From the NCBI GenBank assembly GCA_963849105.1, contig CAWKGD010000001.1, forward strand, positions 1 to 64,000: DNA of 64,000 bases, given 5' to 3'. The notes under the pieces were generated by a model. It saw nothing but the letters and a program-made list of their open reading frames with translations. It had not been told where the DNA came from and ran no database searches. This stretch comes from CAVRXQ01 sp963849105. GTDB taxonomy: Bacteria; Actinomycetota; Acidimicrobiia; Acidimicrobiales; Bog-793. A program made the position numbers and the translations under genes. This document shows, one piece after another, positions 9,029 to 17,459 of the stretch (its first letter is position 1; the number at the start of each line of letters is the position of its first letter).

Positions 9029-10627
9029 TTAAAGGCAGATGAGGTGCAGTAGGCAGGGAGTCGTCGTTGTCGTTGTCGTTGTCGTTGGTGGCTTAGTCGT
9101 CGTTGTCGTGGTTGTCGTGGTTGTCGTGGTTGTCGTCGTCGGTGGCGTCGTCGTCGTCGTGGACGTGGTTGTTGTTGTCGTCGGTGGCTTAGTCGTCGTC
9201 GTGGTTGTACCCGACGACTGGGGCGTCGTCGTAGTAGATACTGAGGGTACGGTCGTTGTTGTTGCGGGCGATGGCCCGGCTCCTTGGGACGTCGTGGGTA
9301 CGGTCGTTGTGGATCCGCCAGACGAGTTGTGTGCCGCGGGAGTCGGGTCGGTTGTCCCCGTGATCCCCGAACCGCCAGTGCCCTTGGAGGTCAAGTTCGC
9401 CGGCTTCACCACATGTCGCCGGTCTCCGTCACCGGATGGACGCCTCACCCCGTCGGCTGCCTTGGATGCGGTGATGGTCGGAACGCGCGCATTGACCCCG
9501 TGCTGCGCCGTCGCCGCGTGGCTCGCACGAGCAAGGTTGCTTGAAGGGGGGTTCTGGCTTGCGGCCGCGTGCCAAGCCAACGCACCTCCGACGGAGACAG
9601 CGGTGACGCCGAGTGCCGCCTGTCCCGCAGTCGCAGCGGCACGTTCGACCGTGCTCAATCTCGCGACGAACGGAATGTCCGTGAGCCAGGAAAGCGGGCT
9701 CGCGGCCCAGCGGAGCCGGCCGAGCGAGATATTCAGGAACGCACGAACGATTACCGGATCGAATTGGGTTCCTGCACACCGCGTCAGCTCCTTTCGCGCA
9801 GCGGCGACCCCCATCGCCTTTTTGTAGGAACGGACCGCGGTCATGACCTCGAAGGAGTCCGCAACCGAGACGATGCGGCCACCGAGGGACAGCTCGCTTC
9901 CGGACAACCCGAACGGATAGCCGGAGCCGTCGTAGCACTCGTGGTGCTGCTCGATGACAAGGCTCCACTCTCCGAGCCATGGCGCGAGCGGTGCGATGAG
10001 GCGGCGGCCCTCCAAGGGATGGTTGCGGACCTCAGTCCATTCCTTGTCGGTCAATTTCCCCGGTTTGTTCAAGGTGTGTGGGTGCACCCCGAGCTTCCCG
10101 ACGTCGTGGAGAAGCGCCGACCACCTGAGCCGGTCTCTGTCGTCGGTTGGAAGATGCAGTTCGTCGGCGATCATGTCGGTGAACGCTCGGACCCACTCGG
10201 AGTGGCCGCGCGTCGCTCGGTCGTGTCGGCTCAGCGATGCCGCGAGCGCGAGGATCTCGCCGGCCGTCTCGCTCGGCACGCTTCCGAGTTCGCCCTTTGC
10301 GTTTCGTTCGAGGCTCCGTACCGAGCCAGCCCGCCAGGCGACCTTCAGTCGCTTCGGCGCCTGATCCGGGAAGAGCATCGTCATCTTCAAGAGCGCGGCC
10401 AACGGAAGGAAGCGCCGACCGAGCCGCCCGAGTCCGATGAAAACAATGGTGGATGAGCCGAGAACCGCAACCCACCACACCACGTGCTCTGCGAGGGTGC
10501 TGCCGCGAGGGAGAACGCGCCCGACCTCGACCGCGATCGCGACGGAGGCGAAGAGAGGAACCATCATCGTGGCGCCGGTCAAAATGACACTGAGCACCGG
10601 TCGGGAACGCCACCGGTTGTTCGACAC
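9029..10627 (-). CDS. Membrane HD-GYP domain protein with polythreonine tail
   Basis: A 532-residue protein. The N terminus has two membrane segments (about 12-32 and 46-66). A complete HD-GYP domain, about 130-300, follows: LLHDVGKLGVHPHTLNKPGKLT, NHPLEG, HHECYDGSGYPFGLSG and GRIVSVADSFEVMTA. HD-GYP domains hydrolyse cyclic di-GMP or related dinucleotides. After a further hydrophobic segment (about 335-355) there is a Ser/Thr/Pro-rich region that ends in long runs of threonine broken by KPP, and a short Cys-containing end (PCLLHLICL). The tail is encoded by a gtc/gtt trinucleotide array and may vary in length between strains. It is probably outside the membrane, as a cell-wall-spanning stalk, while the HD-GYP part is inside. 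Confidence 0.85.
   Translation of the reverse strand: MSNNRWRSRPVLSVILTGATMMVPLFASVAIAVEVGRVLPRGSTLAEHVVWWVAVLGSSTIVFIGLGRLGRRFLPLAALLKMTMLFPDQAPKRLKVAWRAGSVRSLERNAKGELGSVPSETAGEILALAASLSRHDRATRGHSEWVRAFTDMIADELHLPTDDRDRLRWSALLHDVGKLGVHPHTLNKPGKLTDKEWTEVRNHPLEGRRLIAPLAPWLGEWSLVIEQHHECYDGSGYPFGLSGSELSLGGRIVSVADSFEVMTAVRSYKKAMGVAAARKELTRCAGTQFDPVIVRAFLNISLGRLRWAASPLSWLTDIPFVARLSTVERAAATAGQAALGVTAVSVGGALAWHAAASQNPPSSNLARASHAATAQHGVNARVPTITASKAADGVRRPSGDGDRRHVVKPANLTSKGTGGSGITGTTDPTPAAHNSSGGSTTTVPTTSQGAGPSPATTTTVPSVSTTTTPQSSGTTTTTTKPPTTTTTTSTTTTTPPTTTTTTTTTTTTTTTKPPTTTTTTTTTPCLLHLICL
9057..9215. repeat. Trinucleotide array encoding the polythreonine tail
   Basis: About 160 bp made almost only of gtc, gtt and gtg triplets on the plus strand (ACN threonine codons on the minus strand). 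A longer direct repeat is superimposed, in which the gtggcttagtcgtcgt stretch recurs. It lies inside the 3' end of the HD-GYP gene. Such an array is prone to slippage, and also to sequencing or assembly error. Confidence 0.8.
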
Positions 10628-11119
10628 GAGCTAATTCTCCGCTGGGGCGAGTTGTTCGCTCGCGGCCGCCGAAGGCGCGTGAACCGAGACAGCCCCCAGC
10701 GCCGCGACCGTGGTCCGGGGCTCCGAAAGAACAGGTCCCCCAGCCTGCCGATCCTTCACCCGACGATTCGCCCCTCGTATTGGCCGCTCCGCTCCTCACC
10801 TAACGACCGCGAGCTGCTCGCTTTTCACGCTGAAGGCGTGGAAAGCCACGTGGCCGACGGCCCTGAGCGACCTGTCCATTTGTCGACCATGACGCGGAGC
10901 CGAGGTTGTCGTCTCGACGTGGCGGTCCCCATTGCGCCATCGACAGACGCACGGAGGAGGCTGATCCGTCGAACCGACACTCCCCCGTTTAGGATGCCGC
11001 TCAGCGATCGCCTGGCGAGGCGATCGCGGTTGCCGGGCACATCTGGTCGCCAGTGCACATCTGATTCACGATCTCGGTGGCCGACGATGGACTTGTCATC
11101 GTTTTGGTCGGGGGCGGTT
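10628..11119. other. Divergent intergenic region
   Basis: About 490 bp between the HD-GYP gene and the secreted repeat protein. A long plus-strand reading frame runs through it, but it has no signal or domain until the signal peptide that begins near 11120, so I treat it as leader DNA. Promoters for both genes must lie here. No clear operator, RNA gene or terminator was seen. Confidence 0.45.
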
Positions 11120-13240
11120 ATGCGCCGGGTCATCTCTTCGCTGCTGGTCGCATTCCTGGCCGCCGGTAGTTCTGTCGCGGCGGTCGTCTCCTCGGAGGGA
11201 CCAGCAGGTGCCGACGTCGACTGGGGAACGCCGAGCGAAGTCGCCGGTTCGCTCAACACCGGCGGTGACGCGGTGATCAATTCGGTCTCGTGCTCCTCGG
11301 ACGGCAATTGCGCCGCCGGTGGGTACTACAAAGACGGCTCCGGGAACACCCAGGCCTTCGTCGTCGAAGAGGTCGCCAGCACCTGGGGGACACCGATCGA
11401 GGTCGCCGGATCGCTCAACACCGGCGGTAACGCGTGGGTCAATTCGGTTTCGTGCTCTTCGGACGGCAACTGCGCCGCCGGCGGACGATACAAGGACGGC
11501 TCCGGGAACTATCAGAATTTCGTCGTCGGCGAAGTCGCCGGTGTCTGGGGAACGGCGATCGAGGTCGCCGGTTCGCTCAACACCGGCGGTCACGCGTGGG
11601 TCAATTCGGTCTCCTGTTCTTCGGACGGCAACTGCGCTGCCGGCGGGAGATACGAAGACAGCTCCGGGAACTATCAGGTCTTCGTCGTCAACGAGGTCGA
11701 CGGTTTCTGGGGAACGGCGATCGAGGTCGCCGCTTCACTCAATACCGGCGGTGACGCGGATCTCAATTCGGTCTCGTGCACCTCGGACGGCAACTGCGCA
11801 GCCGGCGGGCGATACAAAGACAGCGCCGGGAACTATCAGGCATTCGTCGTCGACGAGGTCGCCGGCACCTGGGGAATGGCGATCGAGGTCGCCGCTTCAC
11901 TCAACACCGGCGGTAGCGCGCAGGTCTTTTCGGTCTCGTGCTCCTCGGATGGCAGCTGCGCCGCCGGCGGGCGATACAAAGACAGCGCCGGGAACTACCA
12001 GGCCTTCGTCGCCGACGAGGTCTCGAGTGCCTGGGGAACGTCGAGCGAGGTTGCAGGATCGCTCAACACCGGCGGCTTGGCGAGGATCTTTTCGATCTCG
12101 TGCTCCTCGGACGGCAACTGCACTGCAGGCGGGCGATTCAAAGAAAGCTCCGGGAACTCTCAGGCCTTTGTTGTCGACGAGGTCTCTGGTGTCTGGGGAA
12201 CGCCGAGCGAGGTTGCAGGATCGCTCAATACCGATGGTGACGCGTGGATCAATTCGGTCTCGTGCACCTCGGCCGGCAACTGCACCGCCGGTGGGTACTA
12301 CAAAGACGGCTCCGGGAACTATCAGGCCTTTGTCGTCGACGAGGTCGCCGGTGTCTGGGAAACGCCGAGCGAGGTTGCCGGATCGCTCAACGCCGGCGGT
12401 GATGGGGAGATCAATTCGGTCTCATGCACCGCAGCCGGCAGCTGTACGACCGGCGGGTTCTACAAAGACGGCTCCGGGAACATCCAGGCATTCGTGGTCG
12501 ACGAGGACTATACGGTCACCTTTGAAGCCAACGGCGGCAGCGGGGCGATGAGCGCCGAGTCCGACGCCGCCGGCGCGACGGACGCCCTGACGGCCAACGC
12601 CTTCACGTTCACGGGCGATACTTTCACAGGCTGGAACACGGCCGCGAACGGCTCGGGCACCGGCTACACCGACGGCGCGTCGTACCCCTTGGACGCCAAC
12701 GTCACTCTCTACGCCCAGTGGAGTGCGAACAGCGAGGACGTGAGCTTTGACGCCAATCGTGGCCGCGGGACGATGAACGCCGAGTCCTACACCACCGGCA
12801 TGGCACAGGCGCTGACGGCCAATGCGTTCACCTTCACCGGCCACACTTTCGCCGGCTGGAATACCGCCGCCAACGGCTCGGGCACCGCCTACGCCAACGG
12901 CCAGAGCGTCACGATCGACGCCGCCACGACCGTCTACGCGCAGTGGAAGGTCGCGCCCGAGCCGCAAGAGATCCTGACGGCTCACCCGGCAACGGTGCTT
13001 GTCGGTGCGAAGGTGCACCTGCGCGTCCACCTCTTTGGCAAGAAGGGCATCGTCTCGGGAAGAATCAAGGTGAGTTCTGCTGGTGAGACCATCTGCTCAG
13101 TTGCACTCGTCGATGGCGTCGCCACCTGCTCGGTGAACTCCTCGCGGCTCGGGAATGGCGGGCATCGGCTCCTCGCGAAGTACGAGGGCTCCGTGTCCTA
13201 CCGTGCTCGCAGCAAATCCGTCATCGTGCGGGTGAGGTAG
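11120..13240 (+). CDS. Secreted repeat protein: eight SC-x(5)-C repeats, two InlB-type repeats, Ig-like domain
   Basis: A 706-residue exported protein. A signal peptide (MRRVISSLLVAFLAAGSSVA) is followed by eight tandem 54-residue units. Each has the plan WGTPxEVAGSLNTGGDA, NSVSCSSDGNCAAGGxYKDGSGN and QAFVVDEV, with two Cys per unit that could form a local disulfide. Two InlB B-repeat/Listeria-Bacteroides-type units follow (about 465-535 and 537-610; FTGWNTAANGSGTxY, YAQW), then a C-terminal Ig-like beta domain. Eight similar units suggest a beta-propeller or an extended stalk. I chose the ATG at 11120 because the signal peptide begins there; an ATG at 11087 is an alternative. It is probably a surface or adhesion protein. 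There is no sortase motif or C-terminal membrane anchor. Confidence 0.8.
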   Translation: MRRVISSLLVAFLAAGSSVAAVVSSEGPAGADVDWGTPSEVAGSLNTGGDAVINSVSCSSDGNCAAGGYYKDGSGNTQAFVVEEVASTWGTPIEVAGSLNTGGNAWVNSVSCSSDGNCAAGGRYKDGSGNYQNFVVGEVAGVWGTAIEVAGSLNTGGHAWVNSVSCSSDGNCAAGGRYEDSSGNYQVFVVNEVDGFWGTAIEVAASLNTGGDADLNSVSCTSDGNCAAGGRYKDSAGNYQAFVVDEVAGTWGMAIEVAASLNTGGSAQVFSVSCSSDGSCAAGGRYKDSAGNYQAFVADEVSSAWGTSSEVAGSLNTGGLARIFSISCSSDGNCTAGGRFKESSGNSQAFVVDEVSGVWGTPSEVAGSLNTDGDAWINSVSCTSAGNCTAGGYYKDGSGNYQAFVVDEVAGVWETPSEVAGSLNAGGDGEINSVSCTAAGSCTTGGFYKDGSGNIQAFVVDEDYTVTFEANGGSGAMSAESDAAGATDALTANAFTFTGDTFTGWNTAANGSGTGYTDGASYPLDANVTLYAQWSANSEDVSFDANRGRGTMNAESYTTGMAQALTANAFTFTGHTFAGWNTAANGSGTAYANGQSVTIDAATTVYAQWKVAPEPQEILTAHPATVLVGAKVHLRVHLFGKKGIVSGRIKVSSAGETICSVALVDGVATCSVNSSRLGNGGHRLLAKYEGSVSYRARSKSVIVRVR
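11222..12514 (+). repeat. Eight tandem 162-bp coding repeats
   Basis: Units begin at tgg codons 162 bp apart, checked at 11222, 11384 and 12356. Units are similar but not identical in DNA; the third and fourth share the AASL variant with the fifth, and the last is the most divergent. This suggests duplication followed by drift, with possible recombination between units. Confidence 0.85.
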
Positions 13241-13305
13241 CGAGCGACCGTCAGTGTTCTGCAGAACCCGGCCGACGCTCGGCCCGCGAGCCGACAAGGG
13301 GACGG

Positions 13306-14516
13306 TTAGCGCCGCGAGAGATCGACGAGGTCGGGAGTGAGTTCCTTCACGTTCGCGGCGCCGAGAAGCTGCAAGGTTCGCTCGAACTCGTCGGAGAGGA
13401 TCTCGAGCAGCCGCTCGACGCCCGCTTCGCCCCCCGCCATCAACGCGTACAGGTACGGACGGGCGACGAATACGCACCGCGCACCGAGCGCCACGGCCGC
13501 GGCGACGTCCGATCCGCTGCGCACGCCGCCGTCGAGGTAGAGCTCGACTCGGCCGTCGACCGCCTCGAGGGCGGCCGGTAGCAGCTCGAGCGGTGTCGCC
13601 GATCGGTCGAGCTGGCGGCCACCGTGATTCGACAGGGCGACCGCGTCAACACCGGTGCCGACGACCTCCAAGAGATCGTCGAGGCGCTGGACGCCCTTGA
13701 CGACGGTCGGACCCGGCCATTCGTTGCGGAGCCACTCGATGTCGCGAATGGTGACCGCCGCGTCGAAGGCCGCCTTGAACAACGTCGTCAAGTTGTTACC
13801 GGCGCCGAGCGATTCGAACGCCAGCGGCTCGGTCGTGAGAACGTCGAATAGCCAGGCAGGCTTCTGCACCATCTCAAAAAGCGTTCGCCAGGTGAGCGTC
13901 GGCGGAAGCGTCAACCCGTTGCGCGTGTCGCGCAGCCGGTTTCCTGAGACGGGGACGTCGACGGTCAGCACGAGCGTCGTGAATCCGGCCTCCTTGGCTT
14001 GTGCGAGAAGTTCACGGCTGCGGGCACGATCTTTGGACACGTAGAGCTGGAACCAGCGTTCGGTGTGCGGAGCTTGCTCGGCGAGACCTCTTGCCGAGGT
14101 CGTGCCGAGCGTCGAGAGCACGTAGGGGACCCCCCGCCTGCCCGCGGGCGCGCGACCGCGCCTTCACCCGCAACGTGCATCATGCGCGTGAACCCCGTGG
14201 GGCCGAAGACGACCGGCAAGCTCACCCTCTGTCCGAGCACTGTTGTCGAGGTGTCGACCTTTGATACATCGCGCAGCACGTGCGGACGGAACGTCACACG
14301 GTGAAAGGCAGCGGTCGAGCGTTCGAGGCTGATCTCCCGCTCGGCGGCGCCGTCGACGTAGTCGAACACCGCGCGCGGCGTCCGCTTCATCGCGAGCGCG
14401 CGCAAGTCCTCGATCGACGCCGCGCGATCGATTCGACTCTTGCCCGGCCGAAATGCCGGACCCACAAAGCGGACGACCTCGCGCCAGTCCGGAAGGCGTC
14501 GCTTCGGTGAAGTCAC
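13306..14516 (-). pseudogene. FMN-dependent alpha-hydroxy-acid dehydrogenase (L-lactate type), frameshifted
   Basis: The family oxidises L-lactate or similar 2-hydroxy acids to 2-oxo acids. The N-terminal half (GTG at 14516; MTSPKRRLPDWREVVRF..., DYVDGAAEREISLERS, PTGFTRMMHVAGEGAVAR) and the C-terminal half (YVLSTLGTTSARGLAEQ, VDVPVSGNRLRDTRNG, ALSNHGGRQLD with the catalytic His, DGGVRSGSD) lie in different frames. Restoring one G in the GC-rich stretch near 14147 joins them cleanly as AVARAAGRRGVPYVLST. All other family residues are present, so this is either a very recent mutation or a sequence error. The GTG overlaps the stop of the SDR gene by 4 bp, which implies coupled translation. In the fucose route it would oxidise the L-lactate product to pyruvate (inferred). 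Confidence 0.8.
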
Positions 14517-15277
14517 AGCCGCAGTGATGTCAGAGGCGGGACGCGGAGACCGGTGAAGCCGCCGTCGACCGCGAGCTCCACTCCCGTTGTCGAGCCCGAG
14601 AGCGGGCTCGCGAGGTAGAGGATTGCGTCGGCAATCTCCGCCGCTGTGACGAGGCGGCCGTGCGGCTGACGCTGCGCGAGTGAGGCGCGCTCTTGTGCGG
14701 GATCGTCGGCGGTGGCGAGCAGTCGTCCAACCCAAGGCGTGTCCGCAGTCCCAGGAACGACGCAGTTGACGCGGATCCCCTCCCCGAGGTGGTCGGCGGC
14801 CATCGCGCGGGTGAGCGCGGCCACCGCACCCTTGCTCGCGCTGTACAGCGCCCGGCTCGGTAGGCCCATGACCGCGGCGATCGAACAGGTATTCACGATT
14901 GCCGCGTGCCGGGACTCCCGCAGGAACCGGAGCGCCACGCGGGTGACGCGCGCCATACCGACGACGTTGACGTCGAGCACATGATGCCATTCCTCGTCAG
15001 CGTTCTGCTCGATCGTGCCCTGCGCGCCGATGCCGGCGTTGTTGATGAGGATGTCGAGTCCGCCAATCGTCTCCGCCGCGAGGTTCACCGCCGCGTCCAC
15101 GGCCGCCGAATCGGTGACATCGGCGATGACCGACGTGAGTCGCTTGTCCCCGGTCGCAGCGACGAGATCGAGCGTCGCGACGCTGGCGCCCTGCTCATGT
15201 AGCGCGAGCGCCGCCGCAAGCCCGATCCCTGATGCCCCGCCGGTGACTAGCGCGCACAGCCCGTCAAAGCGTGCCAT
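14513..15277 (-). CDS. SDR oxidoreductase, probable 2-keto-3-deoxy-L-fuconate dehydrogenase
   Basis: A classical short-chain dehydrogenase of 254 residues. The nucleotide site is TGGASGIG (12-19), NNAG is at 79-82, and the catalytic Ser132, Tyr145 and Lys149 are in CSIAAVMGLPSRALYSASKG. The ATG at 15277 shares bases with the stop of the L-fuconate dehydratase gene, and its own stop overlaps the start of the FMN enzyme. That tight coupling places it in the non-phosphorylating L-fucose route, where an SDR oxidises 2-keto-3-deoxy-L-fuconate with NAD. The family call is sure; the substrate is inferred from its neighbour. Confidence 0.85.
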   Translation of the reverse strand: MARFDGLCALVTGGASGIGLAAALALHEQGASVATLDLVAATGDKRLTSVIADVTDSAAVDAAVNLAAETIGGLDILINNAGIGAQGTIEQNADEEWHHVLDVNVVGMARVTRVALRFLRESRHAAIVNTCSIAAVMGLPSRALYSASKGAVAALTRAMAADHLGEGIRVNCVVPGTADTPWVGRLLATADDPAQERASLAQRQPHGRLVTAAEIADAILYLASPLSGSTTGVELAVDGGFTGLRVPPLTSLRL

Positions 15278-16665
15278 CAAGCCTCCGATTCGATCGCCGC
15301 GCGTGGCCGGCCTGTCTCGGAGTTGGTTAATCCGAACTCGGTGGACCACACCGATCCGTCTGGATATGCGAACTGGGCCATCGAATCGGCGAGCATCTCG
15401 GTCGAAGCGCCGGCTGTGGTGGGCGCGATGTAATGGCCGGCGCGGACGACCGCGGGGTTGACGAAGTGCTCGTGCAAGTGATCGATCCATTCGATCAATG
15501 GTCCGCCGACGAAGCGATTGTCCTCGGATCGCTGGCCTGAGACACCGCCGAACGCGACGTACCCGAAGAATGCCAGGTGTTGGACGAGTTCACACAGACC
15601 GACACCCCCGGCGTGCGGGCAGACTGGCACGCCGAATTTCGCAGCCAACAAGAGGTTGGCGATGTTCTCGTTCACGCCGGCGACTCGGCAGGCGTCGATC
15701 TGCATGACGTCGATCGACTGCTCCTGCAGCATCTGTTTGAACACGACGCGGTTCGGCACGTGTTCGCCGGCGGCGATAGCGATTGGCGCGACACTTTTTC
15801 TCACTGTCGCGAGGCCGCGAACGTCGTGTGGGCTTGTCGGTTCCTCGACCCATGTGATGTCGAAGTCGGCGAGCTCATTGATTCGCTCGATCGCCTCTCC
15901 TACGCCCCAGACCTGGTTGGCGTCGACGGCGATACGGACTCGATCGCCCACCACATCACGCGCGATTCGACAACGTTCCCGGTCTCGTGCCGGGTCTGCG
16001 CCGACCTTCAATTTCACGAGTGGAAAGCCGGCTCTGACGGCCTCAGCGCACAGCTCGGAGAGTCGTTCGTCGGAATACCCGAGCCAGCCGGGAGACGAGG
16101 TGTAGGCGGGGTGACCCTCTATAGCGACCTGTGCTGCTCGCGGCTCGGCGCCCTCGGCGCCAGCCGTCACGATCTCGAGCGCTTCATCCTTGTCGAGCGC
16201 GTCGGTGAGGTAGCGGAAGTCGACGACCGACACGAGCTCTTCGGGGCTCAGGTCGCAAAGTAAACGCCAGAGCGGCTTGTGAACCCGCTTCGCCCGCAGA
16301 TCCCACATCGCGTTCACGACCGCGCCGATCGCCATGTGAACGACCCCTGTTTCGGGGCCGAGCCAGCGCAGCTGGCTGTCGGCGACGAGGCGGCGCGAAA
16401 ACCCTCCGAGGTCCGACAGCTCGGTCTCTACGTCCAGACCAGCAACCAGAGGTTCGAGACTGCGGATCGCGGCGAGCTCGACGTTGTTTCCTCGCCCGAT
16501 CGTGAAGACGAAGCCGTGACCTTCGTGCCCATCGGTCGCGTCCGTGTGGATGACGACGTAGGCGGATGAGTAGTCCGGGTTGGGGTTCATCGCGTCCGAG
16601 CCATCGAGCTGACGAGATGTCGGAAAGCGCACGTCGCGTGTTTCCAGTCCGGTGATCTGAGACAT
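15277..16665 (-). CDS. L-fuconate dehydratase (enolase superfamily)
   Basis: Dehydrates L-fuconate to 2-keto-3-deoxy-L-fuconate. The 462-residue product has the family-specific beginning (DVRFPTSRQLDGSDAMNPNPDYSSAYVV) and the enolase-superfamily barrel residues: the KLK lysine motif (LVKLKVG), metal ligands in AVDANQVW, WVEEPTSPHD and AAGEHVPNRV, and a histidine in CPHAGGVGLC. The length matches the FucD group. It is the first recognisable gene of the operon; its ATG overlaps the stop of a short upstream frame (TGATG). The aldonolactonase and diketo-acid hydrolase of the pathway are not in the window. Confidence 0.88.
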   Translation of the reverse strand: MSQITGLETRDVRFPTSRQLDGSDAMNPNPDYSSAYVVIHTDATDGHEGHGFVFTIGRGNNVELAAIRSLEPLVAGLDVETELSDLGGFSRRLVADSQLRWLGPETGVVHMAIGAVVNAMWDLRAKRVHKPLWRLLCDLSPEELVSVVDFRYLTDALDKDEALEIVTAGAEGAEPRAAQVAIEGHPAYTSSPGWLGYSDERLSELCAEAVRAGFPLVKLKVGADPARDRERCRIARDVVGDRVRIAVDANQVWGVGEAIERINELADFDITWVEEPTSPHDVRGLATVRKSVAPIAIAAGEHVPNRVVFKQMLQEQSIDVMQIDACRVAGVNENIANLLLAAKFGVPVCPHAGGVGLCELVQHLAFFGYVAFGGVSGQRSEDNRFVGGPLIEWIDHLHEHFVNPAVVRAGHYIAPTTAGASTEMLADSMAQFAYPDGSVWSTEFGLTNSETGRPRAAIESEA

Positions 16666-16970
16666 CAGGGCACCTCGGGGACGTCTGCTTGTTCGGCGAG
16701 CGCTCGGCCGCCGATGACGAGAACCAGAACGTGTTCTGCAAGAATCACGCCGACTTGCGTGGCAAAGATCCAGTAATTCGAACCCTGGAAGATGTTCAAG
16801 ATGCTAATTGCCTCGAGGCCCGGGGCGGCGAGGTCGACCGCGGGTCGATACTCAGTTTCGACACTCCCTCGCACAACGCTGATATCCAGTGCGCGGGCAG
16901 GTGGTCCGAAGGAGCGAAAGAGTTCCGCTGACGCCTCGTCAATTGCGACGCGTGCGCGATATCGTCGCCC
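16665..16970 (-). other. Possible degraded gene upstream of L-fuconate dehydratase
   Basis: An open frame of about 100 codons ends in a TGA that overlaps the ATG of the dehydratase gene (TGATG), the arrangement seen between the real genes of this operon. It has plausible composition (YDPGGRRYRARVAID, ISILNIFQGSNYWIFA) and a hydrophobic C-terminal part. It lacks a good start: a GTG at 16874 is the first candidate and a stop closes the frame near 17010. I do not recognise a family. It may be the tail of a decayed gene or non-coding. Confidence 0.3.
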
Positions 16971-17459
16971 GCCCGGGTCATAGCGGGAATTCGCGCGGCG
17001 ACCTTGGCGTCAGCACAGGGCTACTTCACCTACGCGTCGGTACTGGTAGAGAATGCGTTCTTCGAGTCCACGATCGTGCTTGGACCGGGAGAGCCGGAGC
17101 TGGCACACGCAGTTGATGAGAGCTGCCGTATCGATGCTGTGGAGGAAGCGGTCGAGATCTACGAGGTCCTGAGCGACGAATGGCGCGCGGCTTGAAGGCT
17201 CGCAACCTTCCGTGAGAACCGGCGTGAGACTCGTTCCTATGACAGGGCGAGAGTTCGCTGGACGCGGTACGACCTGGCGACTCGATCAGGAAATGCAGGC
17301 ACGCGGCGATTTTGACGTGACCTTCGCTCCAGGGAGACGGTGCTGGAGGTCTGGCTGTTGTTCTCCAGACGTATGCCCGCCGCGCGGTGACTTCGTCCTT
17401 GCACCTCGCAGACTGTCAGCTCGAGTCGTTAGCCAGTTGGTGTTTAGGGGTCTGGTCCC
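16971..17459. other. Region of uncertain coding content
   Basis: About 490 bp between the fuconate operon and the DMT transporter. A plus-strand frame, open from 16932 and with a TTG at 17004, ends at 17195 (VLVENAFFESTIVLGPGE, ELAHAVDESCRIDAVEEAVEIYEVL). It could encode a 63-residue protein, but I recognise no family and see no strong ribosome site. A further short frame at 17212-17463 looks random. No RNA gene or repeat was seen. Confidence 0.3.

Noticed and set aside
8906..9052. A possible 48-residue protein downstream of the papain-like gene
   Set aside because: No family, no clear ribosome site, and it overlaps the 3' end of the convergent HD-GYP gene; the frame is probably chance.
9057..9215. 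CRISPR-like array
   Set aside because: The repetition is a simple trinucleotide array within a coding frame, without spacers.
9039..9827. A long plus-strand frame of valine repeats
   Set aside because: It is the antisense of the threonine tail of the HD-GYP gene.
11087..11119. An ATG at 11087 as the start of the repeat protein
   Set aside because: The signal peptide begins at the ATG at 11120; the upstream eleven codons are not signal-like. It is kept only as an alternative.
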